Both the position numbers and the translations under genes were made by a program. Under the pieces are notes generated by a model. The model saw only the letters and a program-made list of their open reading frames with translations. It made no database searches and was not told the DNA's origin. A DNA stretch of 64,000 bases, from positions 62,001 through 126,000 of the forward strand of contig CALUMU010000007.1 in the NCBI GenBank assembly GCA_944321825.1. The letters run 5' to 3'. Origin of the DNA: Candidatus Amulumruptor caecigallinarius (lineage in GTDB: Bacteria > Bacteroidota > Bacteroidia > Bacteroidales > Muribaculaceae). Below, one piece after another: positions 16,838 through 27,600 of this stretch; the stretch's first letter is position 1; the number at the start of each line of letters is the position of its first letter.

Positions 16838-18329
16838 GGTCCTCTGATTTTAGTGTGGTTGCACTCTGCACTTTTGCACTTTGAGAAGATTGCACGGTAT
16901 CTTGACAAGATGAAAGTGCAATAGTGCAAGGTGCATCAGTATTTTCTGTCATAAGTTTGCGATAGACTCCATGCTGAAGCTTTTCTATAAGAGGGTGCTT
17001 AAGCCGGCATAATTGGTCAAGCGCATAATAGACGGTACGTCGGGACATATCAACTTTTCTACCGGCAATAACAGCATCACCGGAAGTGAACCGATCTTCC
17101 AACAGAGAAAGCCACGCTTCCTTAGTTTCACCGATACTGTTTATGACAATGGTTTCCTGAATCCTCCTGTATGTTTCCTCATAATAATCAATCATACGGA
17201 TTGCCGATTCTACGGAATCCCGCTCAATATATTGCATATCTCCACTATCAGTAGCCCATTTCATTACCTGAAACAACAGGGCAAGACGTGCTACATGGCC
17301 GTTGAGTTTCATCTTTCGGCTTTCAACATCCGCATCATCCTCAATGGCATTTACAGCATCGATAATTCCATTGTACCATTCATAAAAGTATTCTTCCGCA
17401 TCGTCAGACATTGTAAGGATACGGGGATTGACCGTTGTACCCTTGTCATCAAGGATACAGGGGATACTTAGGATTCTGTTGATTATTGTCCTCCATTGAT
17501 TCATGATGTCAGGACGGGCTGTATTCCGCTCTTCCCGTCTCCATCCGGATATCTTCCTGTTTTTGGGATAGACAAACAGAAAACGGTCAAGCAATCCGTT
17601 GGCAAGGAACTCTGCACGGAAGACTTCCTGCAGCATATTCGTCTGTACTGAACCGATGACATTTATACATGGATTCTTGATTAGAACAGGACGTGATTCT
17701 GATTTGCGGATAATCTTTAACGGCTGTCCGCTATAAGCTGTCAGCAGATCTTCAATGAGGTTGTTCTTGCTGTTGTACCTTTTGACGGAATTGAACAAAG
17801 CCAGGATTTCATCGACGACCAATGTTATCCCACGCTGATTATGCTGATGAATATTCATCATCGCCTCCGGGGTGGAATCATAAATGACCGTCGTTACAAA
17901 ATTCGGTTTCTTGAGCAGTTGTTCTTCCCCGTCACTTCCGTGCTTGCCTGCTGACATGGCTCTTTCATATTCGTCATATTCCTCGTTATATTTCTCATGC
18001 AGCCGGTCATCATACTCATTAATCGGCTTATAGATAAAACCGAGGGGAGGAGTCTTTCCGAGCCCGGGACGTCCGACCAGCATCATATAAAGGGATGGGC
18101 AAGTTTTCCACTCGCCCTTTATACGGATATGACAAGAGTTGCCTATTGCAGTAGCAACAGCAGAAAGAACAATAGACGCAGTATATTCCACATTGAAATT
18201 TTCGTATCTGGCAAGATTGAGGATAATCTCCTGTATCTTGTCCGGGAAGGCATCCAACGGAAGACCTGTTTCCGGAATGCCTTCCACTTCCGAACGAAGC
18301 ATGTTGGTCAAATGAATGGTGTCAAACAT
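16830..18329 (-). CDS. DUF3987 P-loop ATPase (element replication helicase-like)
   Basis: 499 residues from ATG 18327-18329, preceded on the minus strand by AGGAGG 6 bp before the start; a longer frame begins in the previous gene and is less likely. Walker A GRPGLGKT lies at 86-93. TLVVDEILALF gives a Walker B. The C-terminal part contains a winged-helix-like segment (about 415-455). DUF3987 proteins are RepA/DnaB-type ATPases in Bacteroidales IMEs and probably unwind DNA for element replication together with the primase encoded next. The start overlaps the HTH gene stop by 8 bp and the stop overlaps the primase start by 8 bp, so three genes are translationally coupled. Confidence 0.85.
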   Translation of the reverse strand: MFDTIHLTNMLRSEVEGIPETGLPLDAFPDKIQEIILNLARYENFNVEYTASIVLSAVATAIGNSCHIRIKGEWKTCPSLYMMLVGRPGLGKTPPLGFIYKPINEYDDRLHEKYNEEYDEYERAMSAGKHGSDGEEQLLKKPNFVTTVIYDSTPEAMMNIHQHNQRGITLVVDEILALFNSVKRYNSKNNLIEDLLTAYSGQPLKIIRKSESRPVLIKNPCINVIGSVQTNMLQEVFRAEFLANGLLDRFLFVYPKNRKISGWRREERNTARPDIMNQWRTIINRILSIPCILDDKGTTVNPRILTMSDDAEEYFYEWYNGIIDAVNAIEDDADVESRKMKLNGHVARLALLFQVMKWATDSGDMQYIERDSVESAIRMIDYYEETYRRIQETIVINSIGETKEAWLSLLEDRFTSGDAVIAGRKVDMSRRTVYYALDQLCRLKHPLIEKLQHGVYRKLMTENTDAPCTIALSSCQDTVQSSQSAKVQSATTLKSEDHE

Positions 18330-18654
18330 AGCCACCTCCTTCCTGTTTGGGAAGTTCATCACCAATAGCGAAAGCTTCATAATGGAAACGACGCAGAAAG
18401 CGGTCTACGTCTTCCTGCGTGTACCAGTATTTATCACCTTCACGCGAGTAGCCGAGATAGCCGTTGTCTCGCAACTTTTTCAGATACTTTTCTTTGATGT
18501 TCAATTTCTCCATCAAAGACTTGTTGTCATAGAGACAGCACCCACCTGTCTTACTTGGAGGTGGTAATTGCAACTGTTTTTCTACTATGCCGAGAATCTT
18601 CTCAAGCAATTCCCTCTCACATAGATTTTTCTCTCCATCTAATTTCTTAGCCAT
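18322..18654 (-). CDS. Small HTH (excisionase/MerR-like) DNA-binding protein of the element
   Basis: 110 residues. An N-terminal helical part is followed by a winged-helix-like region, SLMEKLNIKEKYLKKLRDNG with YWYTQEDVDRFL, the pattern of helix_turn_helix_17/excisionase-like proteins common in Bacteroidales mobile elements. It is first in the coupled series with DUF3987 and primase. Likely roles are control of excision or of replication genes (inference). The 235-bp region upstream (18655-18889) has a 7-bp stem (GTTATGG / CCATAAC near 18714-18745) around a TGTGCACA palindrome, a possible binding site or replication initiation signal. Confidence 0.75.
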   Translation of the reverse strand: MAKKLDGEKNLCERELLEKILGIVEKQLQLPPPSKTGGCCLYDNKSLMEKLNIKEKYLKKLRDNGYLGYSREGDKYWYTQEDVDRFLRRFHYEAFAIGDELPKQEGGGYV

Positions 18655-18889
18655 AGTTTTTCGTATTATGGCTTAACCTTCCTGATGCACACTCGGACTG
18701 TAAGCCGGGTTCATGTTATGGCACGACTGTGCACATCGACCATAACGGCAGCGAAGGTAGAGAGTCATTAGCACTTAGGAAGTTAGGATGGATTAGGCTA
18801 ATGAATTAGACCGAAGTTAGGATTGTATTAGATAATATTAGAATTGGGAATTAAAGCATTGATTATAAACAAAAAGAGTAGCTATCAAG

Positions 18890-19558
18890 CTACTCAAAAA
18901 ACTTATCGATTTCCTTGGATTTTGCAGGAACGACAAGGTCTTTCCTATTCGACCGGGACTGCCCCAAATCAGGCATTTCAAACAAGTGGCTCAGTTCCGT
19001 ATCAGGAAAGACCCCCAATCTGCCGAATTTCCAGAATGACTTCTCGTCCATATCAGAATATACAGGCTTGTCTCCACAATATATTCGCCCACACATATAT
19101 GCCAGCAGAACTTTGGAATCATTCCACTTATAATGGGAACCTTTTTCGCTCATATAACCAGTCTCTATCGCTTTCGCAAAAACTTTAACAGCCAGTTCCG
19201 TATTCAACATTCCTGTCAAGACAACAGCCCCTTCGTCACATACTGACTGTTCCTCCGAAACAGAGGAATTGCCATTTTGCACCTTTATTTTTCCCTTATT
19301 TCCCTCTTTCAGCATTTCAGCGCAAAAGGCAAGAGCCGCACCTGAAATCAATGTTATGATAGTACCCCAAAACGTTGTAGAGCCAGCATTATCTCCATCA
19401 ATCGGATTTATCACACCGACTCCGACAAGCAATAGCGTACCGGCAAACAAGGTAATTGCACTTGACCAAAGAATCAGCCTTGCATATCTTTTGAAAGCAA
19501 AGGACAATGCAAGAACGATAATACAAAGACCTATAACCAAGAATATTATTTGTAGCAT
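18890..19558 (-). CDS. Membrane cargo protein of unknown function
   Basis: 222 residues. Three hydrophobic segments occupy the first 85 residues (about 2-20, 29-49, 64-82). A hydrophilic, probably cytosolic domain follows, with a patch (YKWNDSKVLLAYMCGRIYCG) that looks conserved but that I cannot name. It lies between the integrase and the HTH gene within the element, with about 60 bp to the integrase stop. It might be a superinfection or defence function like other cargo, but nothing in the sequence shows that. Confidence 0.65.
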   Translation of the reverse strand: MLQIIFLVIGLCIIVLALSFAFKRYARLILWSSAITLFAGTLLLVGVGVINPIDGDNAGSTTFWGTIITLISGAALAFCAEMLKEGNKGKIKVQNGNSSVSEEQSVCDEGAVVLTGMLNTELAVKVFAKAIETGYMSEKGSHYKWNDSKVLLAYMCGRIYCGDKPVYSDMDEKSFWKFGRLGVFPDTELSHLFEMPDLGQSRSNRKDLVVPAKSKEIDKFFE

Positions 19559-19618
19559 AAATATTTCACATTACATAGAAACAAAAACTAATTATCTCAA
19601 TACCATAAATTCTAAAAA

Positions 19619-20981
19619 TCATATTATTTCAAGCGGAGTTAACTCGTTTTTCAGTCGAGCCACTTCAGCAGACAAGGTTTCCGGCAAGAAACGGGCATAG
19701 ACTTTCTCTGTTACATCCGTACTACCATGACCAAGCAATCGACTTACTACAGACATTGACAATCCTTTATTCAGGGCAAAGACCGCAAACGAATGTCTGG
19801 CCGCATGCATTGAAAGACTGAAAGGTAGCCCAATCTGCTCTCCCACGACCGCCAGCGACTGATTGATACATTTAGTCGCATTATTACGAGCCTTATAAAG
19901 AGCCTCCGCATCATCCAAATCCAAAGTTTCTTTCACAAGGTCAAATACATACCGACATCCTGCACGTTTTTCCTGCCATTGTTGCAATATGCGCAATGCA
20001 GGTTCAGTCAGAGGAATCACATGACGTTTGTTTGTTTGTTTTTATCATAATCTTCCGCAACTTTTTCCGGGCAAAATCGATGTGTGCCCATTGCAGAGTC
20101 ATAACATCGACGATACGCAGACCGCAGGCGTGGAATGCGAATAGGAACATTTCTATATATTCCTTGCGCCGTGGTTCCTTGTCGTGTTGATAGAACTCCA
20201 CCAACTTCTGCAACTGCTCCTTAGTGAGATAGTTGCCGTCAAACTCCTTTTCACCCTCGACTTCAAGCGACACTTTCTCTTGAATGCGCATATCCTGAAG
20301 TTCAGCGTTGACTTCGCGGTCGATATATCCGGCGGTGCAAGCCGTGTCGCACGCCTTTAATATAGGGGTAAGGGCGTGGTTGATGGTCTGGTCGGAATTG
20401 TTCTTGAAGTTGCGTCGCCATTTGATATATTTGTCAAACAGCTCAACCGAAATTTCACCTACATATATGGAGTCCTCCTTATAGGTTCCGTTTCCGGTTG
20501 CCATAAGAAACTGACGGAAGATGTTCATGGAGCTTTTCCCGTTCTGATAGCGGCTGTATCCAATCTTGTTCAGGTTGTAGTCTATGGCAAGACGTTTCTC
20601 GATGTATATAGCAAAATCTTCAACCTTATCGCGGCGTGTAAGAGGTTTGTCATCAAGGAAAGCAGCAATGACATCCTCGTTGACTTGGTCGGGAAACTTC
20701 TGATGGTATTCGTTGAGTCCGGCATCTACCTTGTTGACCTTTGTCAGAAGAATTTTATTGAGGCGCACACTGTCGGAAACGGAGGCGCGTATTTCTCCGC
20801 GTCCGTTATTTCCGTTTGGATTCCAGTCAGCCACCGCAACCGACATGTTCATGCTGCGCTTGATGGTTCTGCCACCGAAGATATAGACAATCTCAATCGG
20901 ATAGATTTTCGACTTGTCATAGTTCTTAAGATAGCGGAGCCGGAAGTGCCCGATAGGGAAAGGTTTCTTTTGTCTGCCCAT
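19619..20981 (-). pseudogene. int: Tyrosine recombinase (integrase) frameshifted at an AAAC repeat
   Basis: The N-terminal 320 codons (from 20981) carry the arm-binding and SAM-like core-binding regions and the first catalytic arginine in ACGLRIVDVM. The C-terminal 133 codons, in another frame, carry HAARHSF (His-x-x-Arg), the second histidine in LLGHGSTDV and the nucleophile tyrosine in KVYARF. The two meet at four tandem AAAC units (minus strand, 20026-20041). With three units the frame would read IKTNKRHVIPLTEP without interruption, as expected for the family. The gene lies beside attR and is the element's own integrase. In this state it should be inactive, but loss of one 4-bp unit would restore it. 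Confidence 0.88.
20026..20041 (-). repeat. Tetranucleotide repeat (AAAC)4 inside the integrase gene
   Basis: Four exact AAAC units on the coding strand, at the point where the integrase frame breaks. Slipped-strand change by one unit (4 bp) would join the two halves of the gene in frame. Confidence 0.85.
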
Positions 20982-21113
20982 ATTCTTGTCTGTTTAATAT
21001 TCACCAAGGTTGGAATATGGTGCATATTTATAGAATAAATAGGGAAGTTAACAAATTTTAGATGAGCTAAGTGTTTGAAAACAGGTAAGTATATTTTACG
21101 GTAAATACAATAA

Positions 21114-21155
21114 AAAACGATTGGTAAGTTTATTTGCAACTTTACCAATCGTTTT
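21114..21155 (-). terminator. Hairpin terminator at the right end of the element
   Basis: A 14-bp perfect stem (21114-21127 with 21142-21155), 14-nt loop, T6 following on the minus strand and T4 on the plus strand. It lies between the DUF2795 stop and the integrase start, in the direction of DUF2795 transcription. It would replace the native terminator now at 4911-4962 and shield int from read-through. The rest of the 215-bp gap contains the int leader and no gene. Confidence 0.8.
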
Positions 21156-21196
21156 ATAGTCAATTTATTATGCGCTAATATTACGCCAAAAAATCC

Positions 21197-21418
21197 TTAG
21201 TATTCGTCTTCGTTGAAGAGGAAGTCCTCCTTGGAGGGGTAGTCGGGCCAGATGTCCTCGATGCTTTCGTAGGTGTCGCCCTCGTCTTCGATTTCCTGGA
21301 GGTTCTCGATGACCTCAAGGGGTGCGCCCGAACGCATGGCGTAGTCTATCAGCTCGTCCTTGGTGGCAGGCCAGGGGGCATCTTCAAGTTTTGAAGCCAG
21401 TTCAAGTGTCCAATACAT
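21197..21418 (-). CDS. DUF2795 family small acidic protein; integration target gene
   Basis: 73 residues from ATG 21416-21418; the longer frame overlaps the neighbouring gene. MYWTLELASKLEDAPWPATK followed by DELIDYAMRSGAP is the DUF2795 pattern, with a very acidic C-terminus. It is conserved in Bacteroidales, but its function is not known to me. Its last seven codons form the attachment site of the 16-kb element. The integrated copy rebuilds the same C-terminus, so the protein is unharmed by the insertion. Confidence 0.85.
   Translation of the reverse strand: MYWTLELASKLEDAPWPATKDELIDYAMRSGAPLEVIENLQEIEDEGDTYESIEDIWPDYPSKEDFLFNEDEY
21199..21219 (-). repeat. Right attachment repeat (attR), 3' end of the DUF2795 gene
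   Basis: A 21-bp direct repeat partner of 5050-5070. It encodes the C-terminal residues of DUF2795 and the last base of its stop. The stop is TAA here but TGA in the displaced copy, as expected if the strand exchange fell within the repeat. Confidence 0.88.
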
Positions 21419-21482
21419 AGCTTTGGTATTTTTACAGGTTGATGTTTCGTTAGTATAACCCCTTACGTCGTCTGGAGCGGCG

Positions 21483-22046
21483 TCAGCAGTCTTTATCCCA
21501 CAGGATTTCGCTGACCTGACGGTACATGTTGTTAAAGCGGGCAAACACGAAGAGGAAGTCGCTCAGACGGTTGACAAACCGCAGCACCATCGGGTCGATA
21601 TACGTCTCCTCGGACAGACCGACGATACGCCTCTCGCAGCGGCGGCACATCGTGCGGCACACATGAATCTGCGCCGCAGTGCCGGTGCCGCCGGGGAGGA
21701 TGAACCCTTTCATGGGAGGAAGCCCCTCGTCGAGGTGGTCGATGGCCTTCTCTATGCGCTCCACAGCCGCAAGGGTGATGCCCTCGCACTCGTGGCGTTC
21801 GCCGGCAGGATACGGGGTCGCCAGATACGCCCCGATATTCATCAGCTTGTGCTGGCAATAGATGATCAGGTCGTGGGCCTGCTGGTCAAGCGTAGGGAAA
21901 GTAGCGAGCACCCCGAGGTTGGCGTTGAGCTCGTCGACCGAGCCGTAAGCCTCGATCCGGATGTCGTTTTTCTTAGCTCGGACACCGCCGACAAGCGATG
22001 TAGTGCCGTTGTCGCCGGTGCATGTGTAAACAAGACTTTTTGTCAT
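21483..22046 (-). CDS. PduO-type ATP:cob(I)alamin adenosyltransferase
   Basis: 187 residues, full length. It has the N-terminal VYTCTGDNGTTSLVGG nucleotide-binding loop, DELNANLG, and the C-terminal RRCERRIV and FVNRLSDFLFVFAR motifs of the PduO family. It transfers the adenosyl group of ATP to reduced cobalamin, giving the cofactor for methylmalonyl-CoA mutase and related enzymes in the cytosol. It is followed after 64 bp by DUF2795 and preceded 17 bp away by mscL, all on the minus strand, so the three may be cotranscribed. No riboswitch was recognised in front. Confidence 0.9.
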   Translation of the reverse strand: MTKSLVYTCTGDNGTTSLVGGVRAKKNDIRIEAYGSVDELNANLGVLATFPTLDQQAHDLIIYCQHKLMNIGAYLATPYPAGERHECEGITLAAVERIEKAIDHLDEGLPPMKGFILPGGTGTAAQIHVCRTMCRRCERRIVGLSEETYIDPMVLRFVNRLSDFLFVFARFNNMYRQVSEILWDKDC

Positions 22047-22063
22047 ATCTGTGTTCTATAAGT

Positions 22064-22519
22064 TTAGTGTTTCTTGGCAGAGTCGCGCTCCTGGCGCAGC
22101 AGGTCGCGTATCTCGGTAAGCAGCTTCTCCTCAGCCGTAGGTTCCGGGAGAGCAGGCGCTGGAGCTTCCTCTTCCACAGGCTTCTTCTTGCGGAGATTAT
22201 TCATGAACTTAATCATTATGAAGATGCAGAAAGCCACAATCATGAAGTCCACGACGGTCTGGACCCACGCGCCCCAGTTCATCGTCACCTCCGGGGTGAC
22301 GACTGCCCCCTGCGCGTCGGTCACGGCCTTCTGCACCACCCACTTGTAGTCGGTGAAGTTGATGCCGCCGGTGGCCACACCTACAAGAGGCATGATTATA
22401 TCATCCACGAGTGACGACACTATCTTGCCGAAAGCTGCGCCGATAACCACACCGACAGCCATGTCGATGACATTGCCGCGCATCGCAAATTCCTTAAATT
22501 CTTTTATGAGATTGCTCAT
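22064..22519 (-). CDS. mscL: Large-conductance mechanosensitive channel MscL
   Basis: 151 residues. The N-terminal amphipathic helix ([17 protein letters not shown]) and TM1 ([17 protein letters not shown]) have the family pattern. A periplasmic loop and TM2 ([20 protein letters not shown]) follow, then a charged cytoplasmic helix. It is a homopentameric inner-membrane pore that opens under hypo-osmotic tension. The loop is slightly longer than in E. coli, which is common in Bacteroidales. It is transcribed leftward with the cobalamin gene; the divergent gap gene lies about 300 bp away. Confidence 0.95.
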   Translation of the reverse strand: MSNLIKEFKEFAMRGNVIDMAVGVVIGAAFGKIVSSLVDDIIMPLVGVATGGINFTDYKWVVQKAVTDAQGAVVTPEVTMNWGAWVQTVVDFMIVAFCIFIMIKFMNNLRKKKPVEEEAPAPALPEPTAEEKLLTEIRDLLRQERDSAKKH

Positions 22520-23836
<1,317 letters not shown>

Positions 23837-23981
23837 TCCATCGCAGATTAACCACTTCATACAATACCGTCAGGCTTCCGGAATGGTCCGGGAGCCTGAC
23901 TTGTTTTTGTCTGCGGCATACCTTGCGCCATGCAGACATTGGAGTCGCCAGACAGGAGCGGTCGGCAACAAGTAAATCGTC

Positions 23982-24090
23982 CGACGGTGGCCACGGCTTG
24001 CGCCACCAGCCCTTGCAGGGCTGACCGTTCGGACTCTGATTTGTGACGGAGCTTGCGCTCCGCCCTACTATTCTCCCGCCCCTCCGGGGC
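23982..24090 (-). repeat. Dispersed intergenic repeat, copy A
   Basis: In reverse complement it reads AGTAGGGCGGAGCGCAAGCT, then CCGTCACAAA and, further on, GTCAGCCCTGCAAGGGCT and GGCGCAAGCC. These blocks recur in the same order at 24262-24370 and 59407-59512. Each block is a short hairpin. Confidence 0.75.
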
Positions 24091-24261
24091 TACTATGCCG
24101 TCATCGCCAGAACCTTCGATATACGAGGACGCAGCCGCCAAAGCTCCCAACCAACACATCCGCAAATTGCAGGGCTGCACCCCAATGCAAACGCCAACGC
24201 ACGACAAATTCATGGCGACCGATTTGTGTTTATGCGGCTGCACCAAGATGAAGCCACACCT

Positions 24262-24370
24262 AAAGCTCCCTGAGGGAGCGTAAAAACAGTAGGGCGGGGC
24301 GCAAGCCCCGTTGAGGGAGGAATCCGATCAATTCGCCCTGAAAGGGCTGATGGCGCAAGCCATGGCTGCC
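24262..24370 (+). repeat. Dispersed intergenic repeat, copy B
   Basis: Begins AAAGCTCCCTGAGGGAGCGT, then AGTAGGGCGGGGCGCAAGCC, then AAAGGGCTGATGGCGCAAGC. Same order as copy A (opposite strand, about 170 bp away) and copy C at 59407-59512. Confidence 0.78.
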
Positions 24371-24440
24371 AATCATCGCATCAACTGCGTAGGGTGGCCG
24401 GAACACCCAGCAACGCCGGATAAGCGGCTTAGGAATCATA

Positions 24441-24516
24441 GGAGGCTTAGGACTCCTATGAACCATAAGAGGCATAAAAAAAGAGCCGCCGTGGCGGGGA
24501 TGCCACGGCAGCTCTG
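24441..24516 (-). terminator. Terminator repeat D1
   Basis: A hairpin around GCCGTGGC / GCCACGGC is followed on the minus strand by a T run, so it terminates leftward transcription from the gene ending at 24623. It is nearly identical over about 75 bp to D2 (28417-28490). The lead-in GGAGGCTTAGGA also occurs at 59533-59553 on the other strand. Confidence 0.78.
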
Positions 24517-24622
24517 AGTGCCAGCTATACGGTCTTCGCCGTCAGAATGGATGCTTATGTCTATATGTGTTTGTTGCTGTGACGCAACCCCTCTCAACAA
24601 AGGGCGGTCACAACCACGGAAG

Positions 24623-27600
24623 TTATCTTACGAATATCTTCTGGCCGGCCACTATATAGAATCCGGGGGCAAGACCGACCGTCGTCGTACCTGCCGCCAC
24701 AGACACACTCTTTGCTACCGCGCCTGTCGCATTGACGAAGTCGAGATCCATGTCGCCGTCCGAAACGACCGTCACGCAGCCGTCACCCACCTCTATGCGA
24801 AACGAGGTGCCGCTGTCAGCCGTCAGGTCGTCGACACCGAGACCTGCATCCGACTTCACCGTAAGCTTGTGGGCCTTTTCGTCATACGTCACTATCGCCT
24901 TTCCAGCCGGAGCGTTTACCGTCCATGAGGTGACATATGATTGATCGGACGGCCATGCAGGCAGAGACATCTCATCGCCATCCTCATCAAGAGAGAATAA
25001 CGATGTACCTCCACCGATATCGCTCGCCAATCCTAACAATGGCATGGTAGATTTCTTAGCCGTCGATTTGATGATAAGCATATTTCTTATTCCCGCTTCG
25101 GGCACTGTGACTTCGGCTTCATACCGCCCGTCGGCAACCTTAACCATCTTGGCAAGATTGTCTATGTTCTCTATCGTCGGCCATACTCCGCTGAAGTAGG
25201 GGGATTCGGTCAGGATAAAGAACCCATCGGTCTTATGTGCCGAAGAGAACAGTTTGAGTTTGCCTGTCGCCTCGTTGATAAGCATCGCGACAGCCGACGA
25301 CTCCGCGCCCTCAGGCAGAGAGAGGCTCCACTTGGCGGCAGACGATGCTGCGTCCTGACGCGCAGCGTCCATGTCATGCTCAGGAACCGACACCTTGACG
25401 AAGCCGCCTTCCCACACGCCGTCAGCACCCGGCTGTATCGCAGTAGAGCTACCAGATGCCGGCACAATAATTTCGCCCTCAGATGCAAAATTGAATCTGG
25501 CGGACGTTCCAGCCATGTCAACGTAAAGACACAGAGCATCAGCCAACTCTGCCGACTCTGATGCGAACACATGGTTGATACTGCTGTTGTCAGAGACCAC
25601 TTCGTAGACCGTAGCCATATTGTCGGCGGCAACCTCGGCTCTCATTGTCATGCGGTTGAGATCCACTGTAGCTTTCAGCGAGCCGTTGCCCTTGACTCCG
25701 TGAACTTCAAAATGGCCATTGTAGGTGCTATAACTCAAATTGCTCGACATAACGCCGTTTTTAGCCGCGAGTTCCGGACTATCCACGTATGTAATCCTGA
25801 CTCTGCGGAATTCGTCAAGGGTAAACCACAGAAGCGGATTCGTGGCATCTTCAAATGCCACTTCACCCTCATATATCATGCTTCCAGGCGCAGTCTCGGT
25901 CAATACGGATGTTTTTATATAAGCATCCGCATCACCCAACATCACTCCGTATATCTGGGACATGTCTCTGGCATCCATGATATAGTCAGGCGTGACAAAC
26001 AGACGACCTCCGGGCCACTCTTCAGCGACCTTCACATTATATGCTCCAGAGCTATTCCACATGCTTGAAACCGCCACTCCTTCAGTCATATTCACCTCTG
26101 TAGTATTGTAGTCCAACGACAAGCTGCCATCGGCAACAGCCATCGCCGTCGCTATGGAATTAGCCCATACGAAATCCAACTTACCAGCGGGGACATCCAT
26201 AATCAAACCGCATTTTACAAAAGCCGACTCGCGGAAATCAGCACGGTCGGCATACGTGGGTGTCTTTATGCCAGTCGATGATCCTATCAGATGCCACGCC
26301 GTCCCAATCCGCTCAAGATAAATCTTGTGGGTGTTGGTGTCGATGCACAGGTTGTACTGCTGGGAAGCAACCCCCTCTGAATTTGTGACCGTGATATGGT
26401 TAGGCACGGCGGTAGTCACGCCCTCCTGCACGGTATAGGTAGCCTCGGCGACACCCATCTCGTCAAACTCCCACTCGAAGCCGTCAGGCAGCGTCAGGGC
26501 ATACGACCCCTCGGCTTCCGCCTCGTCACGCGACATGGGCAGGTTGTAGGTATAGAGCTTTACGACTTCCGTTTCGTCACCACTTACAAATAACGACATC
26601 GAATATACACCGTCACGCCCATCGAGTTCATCGCCGTCCTCATCGTACAGGCTCTTCAGACCCTTGGGGTCTATCTCGGCATCATCGAGATATTCACCAG
26701 CGGCAGCTATCGGCGATGGTGAGAATGTCACACGTGAAGCCGACGGCTCCACATACATATATATCATGCCGCCGGGCCAGTCAGAGAACTGGAACGAACC
26801 CTTTCCATCGACCACAAGGCTGCATACCTGCTCCTGCTCCACAGTGCCATATTCCTTAGGCATATCTTCATACTGGCTTCCTAACGAACCGACTTCCCAA
26901 TCTCCGAGAGATGTATAGAATCGGAACATCGCTTCGCCGGCCTTGATGTCATATGCACCATAGTAGCCGCCATTGACAGTCCTTTTCAGCGGCATGGATC
27001 CGTCGCCGACACCCCATCCCTGCGGGATGCCGATAATATATATTTCCAGAGCCGACTTCTCGCCCTCGATCTTCACCACAGGCTTTTCCCCGGGAGTGAC
27101 CGTGATAGTGTATTGATTACTGCAGCTCATTTCCGGTGCCACCCAATAAGCCCCTTCGGACTGGGCCGCTGTCACTGCAGAGCTGTGGTATTGCCCCGAA
27201 AACTCGTTGAAATGGATGGCACGGTCGGCAGGTGGACAAATAACCGTGTTAGCATCCTGAGTGGCAGCAAGGGCAGATATGAAATTGAATTTCTCTCCAC
27301 TTGCGACAGTCACCAACCCTGTATAATTACCCTCTCCGTCAGGCTTCAGCACATCAAACGATGACATGACCTCGCTCGATGCCCCTGCCCACGGAGTGAA
27401 GCTGTCGGTAGAGCGGTGCACATAGATGGCATCCTGCGCTTCTGCCTCGCCGCTGTCCTCGCTCAACACTACAGGCGAAACCGACGGAGGCATAGAAACC
27501 ACACCGCCCTTCCAGTCAGATTTCACATAGTCGTAGCCCCTCTCTGGCTGCTCAGATAAATACACATAATTCACACCGTTGACAAGCTCATCGGTAGTAT

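Larger units (their letters stand above)
5050..21219. mobile_element. Integrative mobilizable element of about 16.2 kb with defence cargo
   Basis: Bounded by 21-bp direct repeats (5050-5070 and 21199-21219), one of which forms the 3' end of the DUF2795 gene. The tyrosine integrase lies next to the right repeat, as expected. Going left come a membrane cargo protein, an HTH protein, a DUF3987 ATPase, a primase and a MobV relaxase: the mobilization and replication set of Bacteroidales IMEs. A visibly more A+T-rich cargo follows: a damaged reverse transcriptase, a type III RM locus and a three-gene Cas2-like/AAA operon. No conjugation (Tra) genes are present, so transfer would need a helper element. 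The integrase is frameshifted, so the element is probably immobile in this copy. Confidence 0.88.
23837..24622. other. Gene-free stretch of dispersed repeats
   Basis: 786 bp with no credible gene. The small frames are G+C-rich shadows. It holds two inverted copies of one repeat (23982-24090 minus, 24262-24370 plus) and a terminator repeat (24441-24516) serving the leftward gene that ends at 24623. The G+C-rich start (23876-23902) contains an inverted repeat that probably terminates gap. Confidence 0.7.

Noticed and set aside
21156-21220. tRNA gene as integration target
   Set aside because: No tRNA-like cloverleaf was found at either end. The repeat lies in the 3' end of the DUF2795 coding sequence.
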